A DNA stretch of 7,734 nucleotides from an uncultured Erysipelotrichaceae bacterium (GTDB lineage Bacteria > Bacillota_I > Bacilli_A > RF39 > UBA660), in the NCBI GenBank assembly GCA_902797275.1, contig CADBSI010000099.1, positions 1 through 7,734 of the forward strand, given 5' to 3'. The notes under the pieces are model-generated. The model ran no database searches. It was not told where the DNA came from and worked only from the letters and a program-made list of their open reading frames with translations. Position 1 is the stretch's first letter, and each line of letters starts with the position of its first letter. Below, piece by piece: positions 6,322 through 7,734 of this stretch. Made by a program: the position numbers and the translations under genes.

Positions 6322-6516
6322 TTATTTAACTTTAATTAATCCTTCGGCTACTTCTTCCAAAGCTCTACCTATATTTTTGGCTGATTTATATTTCTTAACA
6401 GGCATTTGTAAAAAACCTGTTTTACTGATTTGTCTACTTCTTTTAGCTGCTATATGAACTAATTCATATTTTGAAGATACTATATTAAGTAATTTATCAA
6501 TTGATGGATATATCAT
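6322..6516 (-). CDS. rpoZ: DNA-directed RNA polymerase omega subunit
   Basis: Small RNA polymerase subunit that binds the beta' C-terminal region and aids core assembly. The 64-residue protein shows the omega signature: PSIDKLL (4-10), SKYELVHIAAKRSRQ (15-29) and the second conserved block NIGRALEEVAEG (48-59). The length is normal for Firmicutes. The ATG at 6516 has a clear ribosome site GAGGAG at 6525-6530. In many Firmicutes rpoZ follows gmk and precedes coaBC/priA. Here neither neighbour is of that set: hpt with a terminator lies upstream and a prepilin gene downstream. No terminator is evident after rpoZ, and the prepilin promoter starts at once, so some co-transcription is possible. Confidence 0.93.
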   Translation of the reverse strand: MIYPSIDKLLNIVSSKYELVHIAAKRSRQISKTGFLQMPVKKYKSAKNIGRALEEVAEGLIKVK

Positions 6517-6524
6517 AACTCACT

Positions 6525-6530
6525 CTCCTC
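6525..6530 (-). promoter_or_regulatory. Ribosome binding site of rpoZ
   Basis: GAGGAG on the minus strand, eight bases before the ATG at 6516; supports that start. Confidence 0.7.
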
Positions 6531-6537
6531 TATTATT

Positions 6538-6566
6538 AGAATAATATGAAAGAGTTAAATATGCAA
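6538..6566 (-). promoter_or_regulatory. Candidate promoter of rpoZ (TTGCAT-17-TATTCT)
   Basis: TTGCAT (6561-6566) and TATTCT (6538-6543) are 17 bases apart, each matching consensus at about four positions. TTGTCA at 6583-6588 is another possible -35 but has no good -10 partner. A promoter must lie in this 115-base gap because the hpt terminator closes its upstream end. Confidence 0.4.
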
Positions 6567-6611
6567 GTTAAAATAGAAAACTTGACAAATAATTTACAAG
6601 ATTTTTTAACC

Positions 6612-6638
6612 AAAAAAATAGTCATAAAAAACTATTTT
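6612..6638 (-). terminator. Intrinsic terminator of hpt
   Basis: An 8-bp stem (6615-6622 with 6631-6638; AAAATAGT/ACTATTTT) with an 8-base loop, followed on the minus strand by seven T's. The hpt stop TAG (6632-6634) lies inside the 5' arm. The A-rich 5' arm means it could also act on the plus strand. Confidence 0.75.
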
Positions 6639-7147
6639 CTAACATAACCAACAAATGGTAAATTACGATATTTTTCATCATAATCAAGTCCATAACCAAC
6701 AACAAACAAGTCATCAATTGGAAATGCTACATAATCAGCATTAAAATCAACAACACGTCGAGCTTTTTTATCTAAAAGCACACAAGTTTTAACACTTTTA
6801 GGGTTCATTTCTTTTACATATTCAACTAAGTATTTAAATGTTCTACCAGTATCAACAATATCTTCAACTAAGATAATATTCTTGTTTTCAACATCTTCCT
6901 TTTTAAGTGGTATTTTCATAGTAATAGTACCCGTTGAATTTTCTCCTTGATAACTTGAAACTCTAACAAAATTAACTTCACAGTCTCCTGTATACTTTTT
7001 CATTAAATCAACTGTAAAAAATATAGCTCCTTTTAAAACGGAACAAAAAACTACTTCTTCACCTTCATAATCTTTTTTAATTTGTTCGGCAATCTCTTCT
7101 ATTCTTTTTTCAAGATCTTTTTCATTAATTAAAACATCGATATTCAT
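6632..7147 (-). CDS. hpt: Hypoxanthine(-guanine) phosphoribosyltransferase
   Basis: Cytoplasmic purine-salvage enzyme that converts hypoxanthine or guanine plus PRPP to IMP or GMP. The 171-residue protein has the type I PRTase fold signature. Visible are loop I with VLKG (37-40), the flexible loop SSYQG (64-68), and the PRPP motif VEDIVDTGRT (94-103) with the expected catalytic Asp at 99. The purine-contacting lysine is in LLDKKAR (K127), and the C-terminal hood is FVVGYGLDYDEKYRNLP (148-164). The frame is open to a TTG at 7159, but its codons are the Shine-Dalgarno GGAGGAG itself. The ATG at 7147 (MNIDVLI) is preferred. It has its own near-consensus promoter and its own terminator. In Bacillus hprT sits between tilS and ftsH; neither is seen here. 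Base specificity (hypoxanthine, guanine or both) cannot be read from the sequence. Confidence 0.96.
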   Translation of the reverse strand: MNIDVLINEKDLEKRIEEIAEQIKKDYEGEEVVFCSVLKGAIFFTVDLMKKYTGDCEVNFVRVSSYQGENSTGTITMKIPLKKEDVENKNIILVEDIVDTGRTFKYLVEYVKEMNPKSVKTCVLLDKKARRVVDFNADYVAFPIDDLFVVGYGLDYDEKYRNLPFVGYVRK

Positions 7148-7150
7148 AAA

Positions 7151-7157
7151 CTCCTCC
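7151..7157 (-). promoter_or_regulatory. Ribosome binding site that fixes the hpt start
   Basis: GGAGGAG three bases before the ATG at 7147. It overlaps the first codons of the longer TTG-started reading and so excludes it. Confidence 0.85.
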
Positions 7158-7172
7158 AAAAAACATATTTCA

Positions 7173-7201
7173 ATTATAACACTTAGTTTTAAGGATGTAA
7201 A
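7173..7201 (-). promoter_or_regulatory. Promoter of hpt (TTTACA-17-TATAAT)
   Basis: The -10 TATAAT (7173-7178) is perfect and the -35 TTTACA (7196-7201) matches at five of six positions, with a 17-base spacer. This is the best consensus promoter in the window. The leader is short (about 20 bases), leaving no room for a purine riboswitch. Confidence 0.8.
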
Positions 7202-7207
7202 TTACTT

Positions 7208-7666
7208 TTAAAACTTTTTTACACTATTTAATTCATTATTTATAATAGCATTATATTCATCTAAAATACCAATAATTTTTAGAAACTGTTGTTTTTTAAA
7301 ATAATAATCATCAATCATATCTTTTAATTCTTTTTTACTATTAAAAAGTTCTTCATCATTTAAGCATATTTTAGTTGATAAAGAAAATGGTAATAAATAA
7401 ATTATTAATTGAAGAAACTCAATTATAGTCTTTTTATTATCTAAATACTTTAAACTTAAACTATTGTTAATAGAATTTGCAAGTAAAAAAGTTATTATAA
7501 ATGTTATAAAATTTAAAGTATTATGTAAAAAAACTTTATTTTGAAGATAATTATATTTATTTTCTAATTTAAGTATTTCTTGATCCAAATCTTCTAATTT
7601 TTTTAAATATAATTGCTTTTTCATACAATTATCAATTTTTTTTAGTCTAAGACTTTCTATTTCCAT
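7208..7666 (-). CDS. Unrecognised small membrane protein with two helices and flanking coiled coils
   Basis: I do not recognise this 152-residue protein. It has a charged helical N-terminal part (about 1-46, rich in K, L, E and D with heptad-like spacing). A first hydrophobic segment follows at about 50-64 (TLNFITFIITFLLAN), then a polar loop with KYLDNKK. A second hydrophobic segment is at about 81-98 (IIEFLQLIIYLLPFSLST). The charged C-terminal helix (about 103-150) is again coiled-coil-like. This would make a helical hairpin in the membrane with both ends on the same side. No catalytic motif or signal peptide is seen; two cysteines are at 14 and 101. The frame is open to an ATG at 7699, but that reading passes through the -10 box and the ribosome site. 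The ATG at 7666 (MEIESLRL) behind GGAGGGG is preferred. No clear terminator separates it from hpt, though hpt has a strong promoter of its own. Confidence 0.72.
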   Translation of the reverse strand: MEIESLRLKKIDNCMKKQLYLKKLEDLDQEILKLENKYNYLQNKVFLHNTLNFITFIITFLLANSINNSLSLKYLDNKKTIIEFLQLIIYLLPFSLSTKICLNDEELFNSKKELKDMIDDYYFKKQQFLKIIGILDEYNAIINNELNSVKKF

Positions 7667-7669
7667 AAA

Positions 7670-7676
7670 CCCCTCC
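7670..7676 (-). promoter_or_regulatory. Ribosome binding site that fixes the start of the unknown membrane protein
   Basis: GGAGGGG three bases before the ATG at 7666. It has the same spacing and TTTATG context as the hpt site and excludes the longer reading from 7699. Confidence 0.8.
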
Positions 7677-7689
7677 AGAAAACGAGTAT

Positions 7690-7718
7690 ATTCTAACATA
7701 ATTTTAAAAAATAAGCAA
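7690..7718 (-). promoter_or_regulatory. Candidate promoter of the unknown membrane protein (TTGCTT-17-TAGAAT)
   Basis: The -10 TAGAAT (7690-7695) matches at five of six positions; the -35 TTGCTT (7713-7718) matches only in TTG. They are 17 bases apart. A run of ten T's (minus strand, just upstream) may be the tail of a terminator whose stem lies outside the window. Confidence 0.45.
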
Positions 7719-7734
7719 AAAAAAAAGAATTAAA

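Noticed and set aside
6582..6610. Plus-strand consensus -35 TTGACA followed 17 bases later by TTTAAC
   Set aside because: The -10 is poor, and a transcript would run straight into the hpt terminator and then antisense to hpt, with no plus-strand gene to serve. The same bases form an imperfect dyad (6581-6600), probably by chance in this AT-rich gap.
7160..7207. Purine riboswitch before hpt
   Set aside because: The predicted leader is only about 20 bases, too short for the aptamer, and no paired helices are visible.
1..7734. CRISPR arrays, insertion sequences, tRNA or rRNA genes
   Set aside because: No spaced direct repeats, transposase-like frames, terminal inverted repeats or RNA-gene cloverleaf patterns were seen; gaps are short and taken up by promoters and terminators.

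Overview
The window is a compact, strongly AT-rich bacterial stretch in which all nine genes lie on the minus strand. Promoters resemble the sigma-A consensus, Shine-Dalgarno sites are strong (GGAGG, GAGGTGG, AGGTGA) and intrinsic terminators are short. With the gene set (typA, type II tdk, rpoZ, hpt and a ymfF/ymfH-like M16 pair), this suggests a low-GC Firmicute, perhaps one of the reduced-genome Bacilli related to Mollicutes. That placement is inference. The four tryptophan codons I checked, all in the ymfH-like gene, are TGG, and one gene ends at TGA inside its terminator. The standard bacterial code therefore fits, and a UGA=Trp code does not.

Layout in the direction of transcription (high to low coordinates): an unrecognised two-helix membrane protein (7666-7208); hpt, purine salvage (7147-6632); rpoZ, RNA polymerase omega (6516-6322); a 65-residue Flp-type prepilin (6253-6056); an overlapping pair of M16 peptidase-family genes, non-catalytic ymfF-like then catalytic ymfH-like (5982-3447); a secreted, membrane-anchored protein with four cadherin-like beta-sandwich repeats (3404-2136); tdk, thymidine salvage (2077-1475); and typA, a translational GTPase cut by the window edge (1398-1). 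No gap exceeds about 115 bases.

Most genes look like single transcription units with their own promoter. The clear exception is the M16 pair, whose reading frames overlap by 14 bases and which should form one heterodimeric protease. Four automatic 5'-most starts (tdk, ymfH, hpt, the unknown gene) run into the Shine-Dalgarno site; the ATG just downstream is preferred in each case.

The housekeeping genes are ordinary. The accessory part is the middle: a lone Flp-type prepilin with a two-cysteine tail, the split M16 protease, and a cadherin-like surface protein. They may form a small cell-surface module, but they have separate promoters and the link rests only on position. The most distinctive regulatory signal is a perfect 15-base palindrome over the -10 element of the prepilin promoter. 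Three promoters in the left half share an ATTGTTT-type -35 placed inside the preceding gene's terminator or stop region.
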